A stretch of DNA of 64,000 nucleotides, from the NCBI GenBank assembly GCA_036850595.1, contig CM072161.1, forward strand, positions 15,519,812 to 15,583,811. The letters run 5' to 3'. This DNA is from Rhyacichthys aspro. Taxonomy: Eukaryota; Chordata; Actinopteri; Gobiiformes; Rhyacichthyidae. The notes beneath the pieces were generated by a model. The model was not told the origin of the DNA. It saw only the letters and a list, made by a program, of their open reading frames with translations, and did no database searches. Positions within the stretch are counted from its first letter, which is position 1; each line of letters opens with the position of its first letter. Of the stretch, positions 37,801-50,900 are shown one piece after another. A program made the translations under genes and the position numbers.

Positions 37801-39847
37801 TCTGTCCCTCCTCCACAGTGGAATCTGTTTATCCTTTATCTCCTCCTCTCTCCAACGGCGTATGTGACAGTGATGAGCAGCCCTCAACGCCTCCTCTGTC
37901 CCAGCCCAGAGCCGCCACCGTGGTGCCCCAGGTCCCTACCACGGACATGTCCATGGTTGCTGAAAGTGTTTTATTAGGCCAACCGCACCCCCCTCCGCTG
38001 CTTCACCACCTGCCGCCATCGCCCACTCCGTCCCCAACCCCAGTCTGTGTGGATGAGCTGATCACATCGCAGGTGGTGTCCTGTCCTGTGCCCGTAATCA
38101 AACCAATGCCAGTGTCAGTGCCTCAGCCCTTCACAGCGCAAACTCCAAGCACACAACAGGCTGGACCCCAGTGTCTGTCCACAGCAGTGCCTGTCAAAAA
38201 ACCTGACTGTGACCAACACTTGTGTGACTTGTCTTTTGCTGCCCACACTCCTCCCTCTAGTGATTTTATCAGCTACCCCAGTGCCATTCCACAAGACAAT
38301 GAAGTGTTGTTCGCCCACAGTGCTGATCACATTAACTTTTTCAGTGCCAGGGAAAAGTTTAAGGGGATGACTCGAGATGGTAAGACTCACTGTGCTGCGA
38401 AAAAAGAGCAACAGTCAATGCCTCAGGACATCACAAATAGTGAAGACAAAGATGGAGCTAAAAGAAAGGTGAGATTATTACTAAACTACTTCAGTCTCAA
38501 GTCCATAATAGAATAACTGTTAAATAGTATTTAGAAAGATCCTGGTAGTGTTAAAATCTTACCTCATAGGCACCACCTAGTGGCAAATGCACTCAATAAC
38601 TCAGTGATCCTTCTGTTTTATTTCTGTGTAACTCTTCTTCTTTTATTTTGTAGGAAATAGCTGTCCCTGTGCAGGCCACAGAACTTAAGCCTGACCAGGA
38701 TTTGAGGAAGTCAAAGCAGGAAATGGAGGATAGAGATGTTTTATTTCAGGAGGAAGCAGGGAATGAGAAAGAGGAAGTGAAAAACAAAGAGGAGGACGAA
38801 GCAGCTCCCCCTCAGCTTTACAGCGATTGGACGAGAGGCTCTGTGCGGCGCGTCACGCGACAGCTTGAGCAGCGCATGAAGCAGGAGAATGAGGCTCCGT
38901 CTCCCTCCTCGTCTCCTCCCTCTCTCTCTGGAGGCTCGTCATGGCGACGCACAGCTAGCGTCCCTTCTGCGATGGGGTCCAGCGTGCAAGACACATCTGT
39001 TTGTCCACAGGTGACAGTGGTTAGCCCGGTCCAGGAGGAACAAGAGGAAGAGGATGGTGAATTGCAAAAACTGGGACACAATGTCAAAAGCACAAAAGGA
39101 GCCAAAGTCCCTCCTGCTGAAAGATCACTGTCTACCTCCTCTGGTCACTACACTGCCCACTCTCCCTTCGCTTCGGTCAATTTTCTATGTCTGGAGGGTG
39201 TGACAGAGTTTGAATCGGCCACAGACTGGGACTGTCCCGCTCTGGGGCTACACAGTGACATCATTATGAGGGAGACGTGGGAGACTTTGTGTGAGCTTGG
39301 GGCTTTCCTGCAGCAGGTGAGTGTGGGGGAAGCCTGCAAAGCAAGGCAGGTCGATCAGGGAGCCGCTCAGAAACGAGGCAGCAGCATCCAGAGGAGGGTC
39401 CGGGAGGTGGAGGCCAGGATCCGCCAGGCAGGACTGACCCCTCCATCTTTAATGAAGCGCTCAGCTTCTTTGGCCAAGTTGGGATGTCTGGAGCTGCTCG
39501 CCAACGAACTGAGTGAGTGGGAGTTGAGCCGCACCTCTGTGGCCCCTTCCTCCGCTGACCCCCCGGGTCACACGGTTGTTAGTGACGAGTCCAAAAAGCA
39601 GCGAGTCCACAACTTGCCCTCCTCATCCAGCCAGCTCGCCCAAGTCTCACTCACCGACGCCAGAGAAATCTCATCTGAACCCTCTCCCACCTCAAACCAG
39701 AGCGCACATAAACTCCCAAACTCTGGTGAGGACTCTCCGCACACACCAGGACCAATCCCCATCACAACCACAAGGCAGCAATACGGAAGGACTCACCCCC
39801 TGAGGCGACTCAAGAAACGAACCGGCACCCTTTATCACACCATGTAG
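25856..39847 (+). CDS. ssh2: Slingshot protein phosphatase 2 (SSH2), 15 coding exons, 1186 aa
   Basis: Phosphatase that dephosphorylates and activates cofilin/ADF on actin filaments. Exons: 25856-25918, 28866-28909, 34832-34944, 35039-35103, 35202-35323, 35518-35583, 35703-35768, 35905-36099, 36185-36278, 36407-36535, 36760-36806, 36924-37070, 37167-37367, 37454-38468, 38654-39847; phases close exactly. The N-terminus MALVTVQRSPTPSTSSSPC is the canonical SSH2 start. The SSH-N region (ISESFLTVKGAALFLPRGNG, VVVSTNGRQDTEE) is followed by a DEK_C-like segment (LREIMMQKDLENVTSKEIRTELE) and a dual-specificity phosphatase domain with signature HCKMGISRS, nucleophile about Cys394. Exons 14-15 encode a long Ser/Pro-rich tail, with GSSWRRTASVPS and the ending PLRRLKKRTGTLYHTM; the tail is shorter than in human SSH2 (about 1423 aa). 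It lies next to coro6, as in human. Confidence 0.96.
30428..30566. promoter_or_regulatory. Paired CRE palindromes in ssh2 intron 2
   Basis: Two perfect TGACGTCA sites occur at 30428-30435 and 30559-30566 within a locally CpG-richer segment of an AT-rich intron. Full CRE palindromes bind CREB/ATF dimers. A TATA or clear splice donor is not evident, so this could be an enhancer or an unrecognised alternative promoter. Confidence 0.4.
33561..33688 (+). CDS. ssh2: Probable alternative first coding exon of ssh2
   Basis: Inside intron 2, the GC-rich segment of about 33190-33690 ends in an open frame with ATGs at 33561 and 33636, reading MPYFTDNSVFSQGEINQ from the second. It stops at a strong donor, CAGCT|GTAAGT (33688). 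The two leftover bases CT complete a Leu codon with the first base of ssh2 exon 3, giving ...INQLISESFLTVKG in perfect phase and bypassing exons 1-2. GC content, phase and donor quality all support an internal promoter producing an SSH2 isoform with another N-terminus. Expression is not proven. Confidence 0.6.
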
Positions 39848-41070
39848 ACCTCTTCAGTGTGAGATCATGTGAGAGAAAGATCATGAGGAAAATGGAGTGC
39901 ACACAGCAAAAGAAACAATGCCTCTTGCCTTAATGGAAATGTGTTTAGGAGTTTGTGTTTTCCCTGCAGGTCTGCCAAGGGCCTCAATGATGTGTAAATG
40001 TATGTAGGTTCAGAAGTGAATCAAAGCATTAAACTAAACACTGTGTACTATCAACACTTGAAAATAGAAGGTTGGTTAGAGCATCAATCATTCTGCATCT
40101 GGGAAATGTTTAGACTTAGTAGGACTTGTCTGCATAGGTTCACTTTTTATATCATTGCTGTTATCACCCGGTTGCTGTAGGTTAGTTATGATGTTCGGTA
40201 GAATGTAGCCTCTGTTTCATCTCCTTCATTTTGTTTTTTTAGCAGCAGCAAAGATGGAAAGCTAACCTGGGAGAATATGGCAACAGTGTCACTGCTGCTG
40301 TCTAGACTGATCATTAGTGTGGAGCAGGAACATTAGCTGAACGACATACATAACTGGACCATACTGAGCCCTTTTTCACAGCTGGCGACACAAACGTCAA
40401 CTTCAGATTGTTTATCGAGATGGAAAGAGTCGAGGCATGCTGTCTGTTATATATTTTTGTTTCGACTGCACAATACCTCAGAGTCTAAACCAAATCTGAC
40501 CCTCACAGACTCTAGATTTCTGCGTTGTCCATCTCAATCAGAAATAATTCAATTTCTCTATTTGACACATTGAAGTTGTTTTACTCGACCATTTTGATGC
40601 CACTGAATCTATTCAAGTTTTTTGCTGTTTGCGCGAGGGAAGTAAAAGGGCCGTATGTTTGTATCTTTGGGGATGTAAAGATCTATATTGTAACATTTTA
40701 GGAGCTGTACATGTTTTAAATCTAGCTTGTGTCTGTGTGTGAGCGTGACTGTTGTAGCACCACTTTTACCACATGGGTGTGTATTTTCTTTCATAAAGCT
40801 GTCATCTCTTTTGTACACGTTAGGGGTGTGCCTCTGAATGGTGAAGCTTCTCTGCGGTCTATCAGAGTTTTCTGTCATACATGCACTTTACTCCTTTTTT
40901 ATTTTATTTTATGTGGCTTTTTTATGTGAGGTTACTTTCGGGGAGCATGCTTGGTATTAGCAAATGTTGGGTGTGTGTGTCATTTTTTTTCAATTTTAAA
41001 CTATCATTGTAAATATTCTTTTATATCATGTGTTTCAACTGTGACCATTAAAATAATGGAGATTATTGAA
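39848..41070 (+). other. ssh2: ssh2 3'UTR with ATTAAA poly(A) signal
   Basis: This is non-coding sequence after the ssh2 stop. ATTAAA at 41047-41052 is followed by a GT/T-rich downstream element (TCTTTGGGTCTTTGTTTC). No other gene is seen. Confidence 0.65.
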
Positions 41071-41573
41071 AATGGGCTCTCATTCTTTGGGTCTTTGTTT
41101 CATGATTTAAGTTCATGCTGACTTTGTCCAAAAACATACATTTATTGTGTCTTCTTTGTTTTTAGGAACATTATCAGTCTTCATTCGCACTGGATACGCT
41201 AGTCATTTCATTTGTATAGTTTGTTCTAATATCGCATTGTTCAGTTTTATATTTAATACTGGTAAAGTGGTTTGACTAAATCGATACAGAGCAAATCTGT
41301 AAAATTTCTGACCTAATCTAACAACATTTGCTGTGGACATTTCTGGCTTTAATTCTGAGATCCTCCGTTCAAATGTAAGTATACTGTAAATATGTTAAAG
41401 ATAAAGACGTTAAATTTCCCTTTTTTTTCCTCTTAATTTTTGCAGAAATAACATTGAAGGGTGCACTTTTACAGGGATAATGGAAACGAATCAAGTTACA
41501 ACTAAAGCAGTTTATGGCAAATGGCATGCATTTATATAACTTATAGCTTAACTTGTAGCTTTTTTGTACTCTT

Positions 41574-41725
41574 CTTTGCTACCTAAAGTGATTTACATCA
41601 TTCTCAAACAAACTCACACATTCACACTGTGGAGGTGGTGGTAAGCTACCTCTGTAACCACAGCTGCCCTGGGAATCAAACCACCAACCTTCTGGTTATT
41701 GGACGCCCTGCTCTACCTCCTGGTC
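41574..41725. repeat. Degenerate dispersed repeat (fish LINE/SINE-type fragment)
   Basis: Phrases such as CAAACTCACACATTCACACTG and CCAACCTTCTGGTTATTGGA resemble a fish interspersed repeat that I recognise by pattern only. It lies between ssh2 and coro6, a stretch (41071-42200) that otherwise holds nothing. Confidence 0.4.
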
Positions 41726-42179
41726 CACTCTCAGATGAGACATTAAACTACTTTGGTTTATCCAGACCTCGAGGAAAAAGAGCCTTAAAATACTTTAAAT
41801 GAACCTGATTCTCCAGATGGTCTGTTACAGAGAACCAGGGCAGGTACATTCAGATGATTACCTGGATGTGATTTAGTGAACAAACTGAGTAAAGTTATTA
41901 TTGGCGTATGGCACAGTAAAAAAGAAGTCTTTAGTTCTTAATTTAGTTACTAATATAGGAATTGTTCAGTTTTAAATGTAGTTATTGGTGTTCACTACAA
42001 AAAAACACACAACCAATACTAAAATCTCTAGAGGTTACACAGTTTACAAATACAATAGCTTTGTTCCGGCCATGACTACAGTCCGTCTGCCTTGAATGAT
42101 TGATTTTACCATGACCCTTGACTGACGCGTCCTGTACCTGTCCTGGCTTCATTTACCTGTTGAGCTGTGTGAGGTCTGC

Positions 42180-42510
42180 CTCTCTCATGACTGACCCGGG
42201 GGCGCGCAGGCCGTGTCACCGGCGCGCGTCACGTTTCCCTGCACTGACAGAGCCTGTTCCAAAATAGCCCTCCACCCTGCGCCCACCCATCCACACCCCC
42301 TGCTCTGTCCCGGGCCTCTCTCCTCTATCTCTCTTTCCTTGCCGAGGAGCAGTTGTCCGGTGTGTCTCCTCTGCGCGTCCCGCACCAAAACCCTCACAAA
42401 CACTGACCGAGTGGGATTTAACTCAAGGAATAACACCCACAGAGGAGCAGGGGTCCACGGTACACACAGAGACAGACGTCCAGGGAAGAGGGGGCTCCCC
42501 ACAACCTGAG
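42180..42510 (+). promoter_or_regulatory. coro6: coro6 CpG-rich promoter and 5'UTR exon
   Basis: A GC-rich patch (CCCGGGGGCGCGCAGG, CGGCGCGCGTCACG) stands out from the AT-rich surroundings. A non-coding exon probably ends at 42510 (CAACCTGAG|GTGAGC) and is spliced to the coding exon at 44910. The exact transcription start is not visible. Confidence 0.5.
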
Positions 42511-44909
42511 GTGAGCTCTTTGATTCTTAATTTGAGTGTGCTGCAGTGGACAGAGACATGCGTCAGCTGCTACTGCACTGCGAGGAAACCTACCTTCTTT
42601 ACTTTTTCTATGCTGCTTGCTTTTTTCCACATAACACCCTACCCCCAGTGGACAGCAGGTCTTGAGTCATGGGTGGCAGCTGTGGGCTACTTTAGGGACC
42701 ACGTTGTACAAGGCTTCCACCCTCTGCCCACATTGCCCTTCTCTGTTTGGTGTTTGTACAGGCCGTGCGCATCGACTGGTGAAATGTATGGAGCTTTCAT
42801 TTGGGCTAAAGCGCCACAGAGAGACTTAGTTTCATTCTGGCTGTATTTAGGAGCAGGCTGACGGGTGGGAGGGGTCCTGGGCCGCTCGGGACAGCAGCGC
42901 ACTTTGTCATGTCTATATTAGGAAAGTGGCAGTGTCATTCTACTGCTCTGTGTCGTTTCTCCACAGCCGTGCCATACAGGACTCTCAGACTCGTAATGAA
43001 CCGCACCTTGGTTTGGGGTTTACCGGGTTTACACTCATCATCAGGTTTCTGTTGACCCACTGGAACCACTGATTGGTAGAAACAAATACACAACAGTAAA
43101 TCAGTGCACAAAACAGACAGAGCACACATGTAAGAATCCAGACATAGGCCTACAAATATAACGGACTGATGTTTGGTGACGAAGAAGCTTAAACAGTGAA
43201 CAAACATTTTATGGATTTGTCAAAAACATGTCAATTTGATGATGAGAGACACACTTTCGATACTTTCTTTAAAACAGAGTCAAATACAGATATCACTTCT
43301 TATCTTGGCTTTTTTTGGTCCAGTGTAATTCTACTGTTTATGAAAAATAATCAGCACATTAAAACATCGACATTAGCCCACTCTATATTCTGTTTCAATG
43401 CTGATGATAATGTTCGGAGCTACTATCTGGACTGAGAGTTAAAAAAATATTGCTTTTTGTTAAAACAGCCATCTGACTGTATGAGCTATCGAGACTGAGC
43501 TAGTTTTGAAGATTATTGACAGAGTATTGACAAAATTCCTCGGATGAGAGACAAATTCTTTTAGTTTCCTGCTTCTTATCCATTTTATTATTGGGGAACA
43601 TTGTTAATTTGCTGGTATTGCATCCATTTAAGGCATTTGGGAGTGAGCATAACAGTTTAAGCTCATTCTGTGTTAAGCTACTGTTGGTGTTTTTGTCTTT
43701 TTCAGTGTTGTGTTTTTCCCCTCTGGGCCACCGTACAGGAACACAAAGGTTCATACGTGTTGCAGTCATATATTCTGGACAGATATTTATGATGGTCTGC
43801 TCACCCCAAACGCCCCACAGTTTGGCTGCCCTGAAATGGTCGCTGGAATGCAGTCTGTAGATGACAGAGAGCTTCCAGGAAAGCTCCGGGAGTCTGTCCT
43901 CACTGTGAATATATCACACTAAATGTTGTAAACCTCATTGTGAAATCCCAACATTTATTTCTGTTCCTACTTTTGGACAAGCTTGATGAATGTAGGTTTT
44001 TTTAAGATCACCTGTTTTTTTTTGGGACCAACAAAGGCTAAAGTTTTAATTTGGATTTTTCATTGTGCCTTATATGAGTGAGTGCAGCAGTGGGGGTAAT
44101 AACACAAGCATTTAAATGAATAGATCTGTTGATGTCTTTATTATTGGCCTCAGTGAGTCATGTATAATGTTCACTCTGCCTTTTATCAGGTCTCTGTGTC
44201 TCAGTGTCGGTCTTTGATGTTTGGCTCCTACACACTGTGGGACAATGAACTATTAATATCTCCACTGGCAGCACCGTTATAGCACAGTGCCTGTGTTTTG
44301 GGGATTACAGTCCCTTTGGTCGGTTGCCTAAAACAGCAACGGGACAGCACCATGTCCCGTAAACAAGCAAACATAAAACACTGACCATACTTATACAAAC
44401 TGCAGATAGTAACGTAACTTAAATCTAAAATTGGGCTGTTTCCTGCTCAGAACTTTGTGTTGAAGCAAGACAGGAGTAACATTGGACAACAAACAAATTT
44501 AGTCAATCTTGGCACAACTATCTTCACTGCTAAAACAAAAAGAGCACCAAAGAGTGTGAATAAACCCATTTGTGCTGTAAAAGAAAAAAGTTAGTTACTG
44601 TAACTTTGAAAAGCAATGGTGCAGAGAACAGTACAATTAATAAGTGGTTGCTGTCAAGTGTTAAAGATTTGTAAATGAGGTTTCAGTTTGATTATATCTA
44701 AGCTGTGAGAGAAAAAATGCTGCACAGTGGCCTTTTTGTGTTTATCCAAAAGAACTGCTGATTATTACAACCTTAAAATGCTTTCTTCTTTCACCAAACC
44801 TTTAAGTTGTAGACACTTTAATCCCTAAAAATATCCAGTTTTGTCATTTTAGAGTCCAACAGCCAGATTATTAGCAGATAATATTCATCCATCCTTCCTT
44901 CTCCTTCAG
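42511..44909 (+). other. coro6 intron 1, no further gene
   Basis: Only short, unrelated open frames are seen on either strand. No RNA gene, repeat array or other feature is recognised. Confidence 0.5.
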
Positions 44910-44911
44910 CC

Positions 44912-47900
44912 ATGAGTCGCAGCATCGTGCGGCAGAGTAAGTTTCGCCATGTCTTTGGCCAGGCGGTCAAGGCCGAGCAGGGTTACGATGACATCCGTGT
45001 TTCCAAGGTAACGTGGGACAGCTCTTTCTGCGCCGTCAACCCAAAGTTCCTGGCGGTCATCATAGAGTCCAGCGGAGGAGGGGCCTTTCTGGTCTTGCCC
45101 CTTTCAAAGGTCAGTAATATGCTGTAATGTTATTGAGATGTGCTTGAGTCAAAAAGAATGGTCTCAAGCAATAGTCCCACCTGCACTAAAACATAAATGA
45201 CATAAATGATATAAGTACGAAGGGAGTTTTGGTCTCTTTTGTTCAGAGACATGTATATATGGTACTGGGTGACCTTCTTCTCTTGACCTCCCAAATATGG
45301 CGGCTACACAGACGCATTCCAGGAACACACAGCAGCTTCGATGCAGATCTGTGACTGGCACCTGTTTATGGTTTAACACGGAGGTCCACAAACACTGGGT
45401 CAGGACCCGAAAATGGTTCATAGGAGATTGGATTTAAGTTTCCAACAAATATTTACATTCAGTTTTAAATAATCCAGAGAAATATTTGCAAAAGTTGAGG
45501 TATATTTAATGAGGAAAAAACTTTTTTTGGAAATTGGTAATGGTCAGAAGCATGAAAAGCTAAAGAAGAATGAAACTGTGTTAAAAATAAGAGCCCAAAA
45601 TAGCATTAAAAATATTTGAAATAGCACCAAAAATTGACCAAAACACTATCAAATACCAAAACAACTGTAGTATTTAAAAATGACTAAAATAATGCTAAAA
45701 CAGGAACCACAATGGTTTGGGAAACACTGGTTTCTCCCAATTATTGCATGAGTGTAATGAACAAAAATCAGATTTTATTCTTGTGAAATATTTGAAATTG
45801 CATTGCAAACTAAAACAAAGTAGACGTAACGTTACACATCTAAAATAGGTTTGTATTGAGATTTCTGACTTAGCACTGCTTTGGTCTGCGGCTGCTCTCA
45901 GTGACTGAACATTCTGTAATGTTAGCTATAAGTAGCTATTGCTGTGTGGAAGGTGCATGACATAATGAGCAATGACACTCTTAAGCCTTTCAGCTGGAGC
46001 TTAATACTGAGGTCACACCATTAAAATACACAGAAACATAAGTGTCTCTGTTCGTCACTTGGCCTGAAATATAAAGTAAATGTTTACCTTTATCAAGATG
46101 GCCTCCTTAAGTCTCTGTTTGGTCTGGTTGGGACTGATCATTTTAAAATCCTGTTTATCTTTGTTTGGTGCTCCTTCCAACAGCAGAAGTTATTATATTA
46201 GCTCCCAGCGCTGTCATGTTGAAGAAGTCCATAATGATTCAAACAGACGCACAGCGACAGGAAAAGCAACAGGTCGAGACAGATCTGGCCTTAAGCTGTG
46301 AAGTTCCTCCAGCCACTTGATGATGACATCTCCTTAAAATAAATGATGGACAGCCGTAAGACAACCCTAACCTGGTGACAACATTTTAATGTACAGCACG
46401 ATTCCATTTAGCACGGCACTTTATCATGTTTTCAAATGTGACACAGCCTGATGGGATTACCAGAGAGATCTACTACAACTATGTTCACGCAGTAACAGGT
46501 GCAAAAGTGCATTTTCTCGGGGGTTTGTCTTAGTTCTCTGTAGCCACATTCACGGAAATAGAAGAGGTTCATTCTGCCGTGGAGAACTTAGCATTAGACT
46601 TCCATAAACTCAGTCCACAGAGACATGTTGCGACAGCAGTGTGACTCATCAGCCTCACTGTGTTGGTAATTACTGTTTGGACATTAATACACATTTTCAG
46701 TCCACTGTGAAAGGGACGTGATTAGACGGAGGTGGTGGACGGACGTGCTATAAATAAACACCAGCGAGAGCTCCATCCTCCAGCCCCCTCCGGTCCCCTC
46801 CAGGTCGCCAGAAAAACTACCCTTTCAACGCCTCGTCACGCTGCTATAAATACACCCCTCTGTGTGTGTGTTTGTAGGACGGGGCAGAACCGAGAAAGAT
46901 GGAATAATCGAGAGACTCACAACATGCGTCAGGTTTTTCGTGTTGTTTTTGTGCCAGGTTTTTCAGGCGGAGTCACAAGGTCAAGGTCATATACACTTAA
47001 CACAAGAACAGATTTATAAGTGTTACAGGAAATAGAAACACTGCGGTGAGTAAAGTATGTGTAATATACTCCAGAGATGCACAGGTTGAATCAATTGTCT
47101 AAATCACACATGTCAAACTCAAGGCCCAGGGGCCAAATGTGGCCCTTTGGAATGTTTCATGTGGCCCTTCAATACATTTAGAAGGTGATATTTTTGGTGC
47201 TGGGTTTTATTCATTGAATTTGAGCATGTTTTAAATGGATTTGATTTTTGCAACAAAGATAAGTAACTAAAACCTGTTCAAATCTGTCTAAAACCTGTCC
47301 AAATCCATCTAAAACCTGTTCAAATTCAACCAAAACCTGTTGAAATCCATCTAAAATCTGTTGAAATCCAACTAAAACCTATTTCCATAAAAGGAGGAAA
47401 TTATTCTTTGTGTGATAACTTTTGTAAGACTCAAATGAAGATGAAATCTCACATTCAAAATTTGATAAAAGCTTCCAAATGTCACCATCTTCAGCCCCTG
47501 AATGGATTCTTATTAACTTTCGCAGCCCCTCTTCACTTTGAGTTTGACACCACTGATCTAAATATTGTCAATTTGCTTTGTTTCTTTTATTCTGATGTTA
47601 ACCTGGAGTCTCCCTGCTGCTGTGTGTTGCAGACAGGTCGCGTTGATAAAAACTACCCGCTGGTCATCGGTCATTCTGGGCCCGTGCTGGACATCGACTG
47701 GTGTCCCCATGACGACAACATCCTGGCCAGCTGCTCGGAGGACTGCACTGCCATGGTAACGACAACGGGAAGGGCACTGAGTGGGAGAAAGAAAGTGTGA
47801 CGGTGACTCATTCAATCGTGAGCGTGTTTTTAAAGAACAATACGTGTCTGAGGGAATGAGTCAGACCTGTCTTTTGTCCCGGGACCGCATGAGTGCTTCT

Positions 47901-50900
47901 GTATCTCCGCATCAGCTCAGTTTGTCAGCAAAAGTCAAAGCGTTGGTGATATTTATATTCAGCTGATTTCCTTTCTTGTGCAAGGGTCATGGCAGCTTTA
48001 GTGTGCACATAGATGTTAGTTTTGAGAAGAACAGGTTCATGTGTGTATAACAGCACATATTTAAGCCATCAGTTCACCTACAGACATTATATAACTGTCC
48101 TGTGTTTGGTGGACGTTGTGCATGTTTATGTCTTTGTTCACCTTTCATTGAAGCAGCGGGACAGGTATGAAGAACATGTCAATGCATAGTTCACACATTA
48201 GTCTGTCTGTGGGGACCTGTACTCTGGAGATGAGATACTGGTTTAAACACTTGTTGATTATATACTTTATGGTAAAACATAAAGACAGAGTTCAGCCAGC
48301 AGAGGCAACTGTCAGGTTTGGTCTGTGAAAAATGAATAATGCTTGTTCATATTTGGCCCTGACATGTGCACGGATAATGAATAAAGTCTCCTGAGTTTAG
48401 CGTGTGTCCGTTATGGCATGTTTTGTGTTTGTGTAACGTGTCCGTCAACTCAACGCATGTCTGCATCGCCGCAGCTGCCACTGAAGACAGATCTCTCACA
48501 CTTGTTCATAACATCACAGGAATCTGTGCGATCAAATGATTGAATTGTTGTTTCGCCAGTGGCAGCAGCTGCTGGGATGGTGTAATGTGTAGGCTTTGTG
48601 TTTGGGCATTAAGTCCACCACATGGAGGACAGTTGCAGCTGTCTGTCCTCAGAGCTGCAGAAAAGGCCATGACAGTGATGTCATTGGTTCACTGCAGCAT
48701 TGTATCATCTTTCATCATTATTATAGACGGTGTCTCTGTGTCCATCAGTTATGACATTTGTATGAACAATTATACCACTACATGCATTAATGTCAGTATA
48801 GTCTCCAGTAGAGTAACAAAGTGGTGTGGTAGCTCACATGTCGGTGCAATCGTTTGTCACTAATGATAGAAGTGAACAGAGATGCCAAACCCCAGTAAAG
48901 TTATGAATCATATGAAATCTATGACAGTGTTGGTTTAGCACTGACTTAAAGTATGAGCTGCTGAAGAACCAGTAAGAGCTCTGTACAAAGACCTAACAAG
49001 AGCTGAAGCAAAATGTGAAAATGGGATGAATTTACACTAAATAGTCTTATTACTTAGCACATGATGGTATTTCTAGCATAGGCTAATTTGCAAATGGGCT
49101 TTTACATTTTATGTTCTTTTTTATCTAAATGCAGACATACAGAAGACATTACTCCAAAAATATACTTAATGGTAAAGACATTAAAACAGTCAAAACAGTA
49201 GATCTGCTTTGACCACATTAGGTTTGTATTTAAAACCCAGTCCAAGTCTTGTTTCAGTCAATCAGCCTTAAACAGAGAAGGCTGGATAAAAAGATACATG
49301 ATAATGTGTGCTGTACTGAAACCTTACCTTCTCCTTCTGCAGGTGTGGCAGATCCCAGATAACGCTCTGACCCGCCCCCTCTCTGAGCCCATTGTGGTTC
49401 TGGAGGGGCACTCGAAACGTGTTGGGATTGTTACCTGGCACCCCACGGCGCGCAACATACTCCTCACTGCCGGTAAAGTAAAAAAACGAAATAAGCCGTT
49501 TAAATGTGGTTGGTAACCTGCACTCACCTCTGTGCGTCCTCCCCTCACGTCTCAGGCAGTGACAACCTCATAATCATCTGGAACGTGGGCACAGGCGAGC
49601 CCCTCATCTCTATGGACGACCACCCAGACCTCATCTACAGCATCAGCTGGAACCGAAACGGCAGCTTGTTTTGCACCACCTGTAAGGACCGGCGTCTGCG
49701 TGTCTGCGACCCCCGCAAGAGGGAGGTGGTGGCGGTGAGTCAGGATACAATACTTGCCTCATACAGAACTGACTCAAAAATAGCTAAGGACTTGGGTGAA
49801 GTTAGTTATAATAAGTTTTTAGTTATTATAATAGCATGTAATTTAAATATATATGATAATATGGTGCATTTTCAAAGTATATTTCACAAATTGCTGCCTT
49901 AATGATTTTCCAACATAACAGAAAAGAGTCACTATGGAGTAATACGGGATATATTCTGCAAAATTAGTTTGAAGGGAGCAGTGAAAATACAGGGCACGGC
50001 ATTTAAAAAGCTATATTTTCAGTTGTTTTAGTTATTAAAGTAAAAATGGTCGCTCTTTGTGTGTGATGCAATGCTTCTCTGCTGACCAATAGGAACGTCT
50101 GGCTCCTCATGAAGGGATCCGGCCAATGAGAGCCATCTTCACCAGAGACGGAAACATCTTCACGACAGGATTCACCAGAATGAGCCAGAGGGAGCTGGGG
50201 CTGTGGGACCCGGTGAGGGCCTCCATGTGCTTCTTATCAATCATTCAAATAAAACAATACAACTAAACTGCAGATACTAAATGAAGTGTCTTTCTTATTT
50301 TTACTGTCCTCAGACAAATTTTGAGGAGCCTATTGCACTGCTGGAGCTGGACACAAGTAACGGAGTGTTGTTACCATATTATGACCCCGATGCAAACATG
50401 GTCTACCTCTGTGGAAAGGTACAAGACTGTGACTAAACATGCACTACATGTGTATCCAGCATGTAGTAACACTAGTGTTGTACACAGGGAGACAGCAGTA
50501 TCCGTTACTTTGAGATCACAGAAGAGCCTCCGTACGTGCACTACCTCAACACCCACAGCAGTAAGGAGCCTCAGAGAGGGATGGGCTTCATGCCCAAGAG
50601 AGGGGTGGACGTCACCAAGTGTGAGATCGCCAGGTGAAATACTCAATGCACAACTGCTTTAAGACTTAGTTTTAGCTCAAATAAATATAAATCATTCCTC
50701 TAAATGTCTTTCTAGGTTATACAAGCTCCATGACAAGAAGTGTGAGCCCATCACAATGACAGTGCCAAGAAAAGTAAGAAGCTAAATGCTGTTCTTTTTT
50801 TTTTGAAAACACAGCTAAACTCTAGACAAACCGAGCTTTTGCTGACTGTGTGTGCTCTTGGACAGTCGGACCTCTTCCAGGATGACCTCTATCCGAACAC

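Noticed and set aside
47408..47800. 130-codon open frame spanning the hAT element and coro6 exon 3
   Set aside because: It is a chance fusion of MITE and intron sequence with the real exon 47633-47755.
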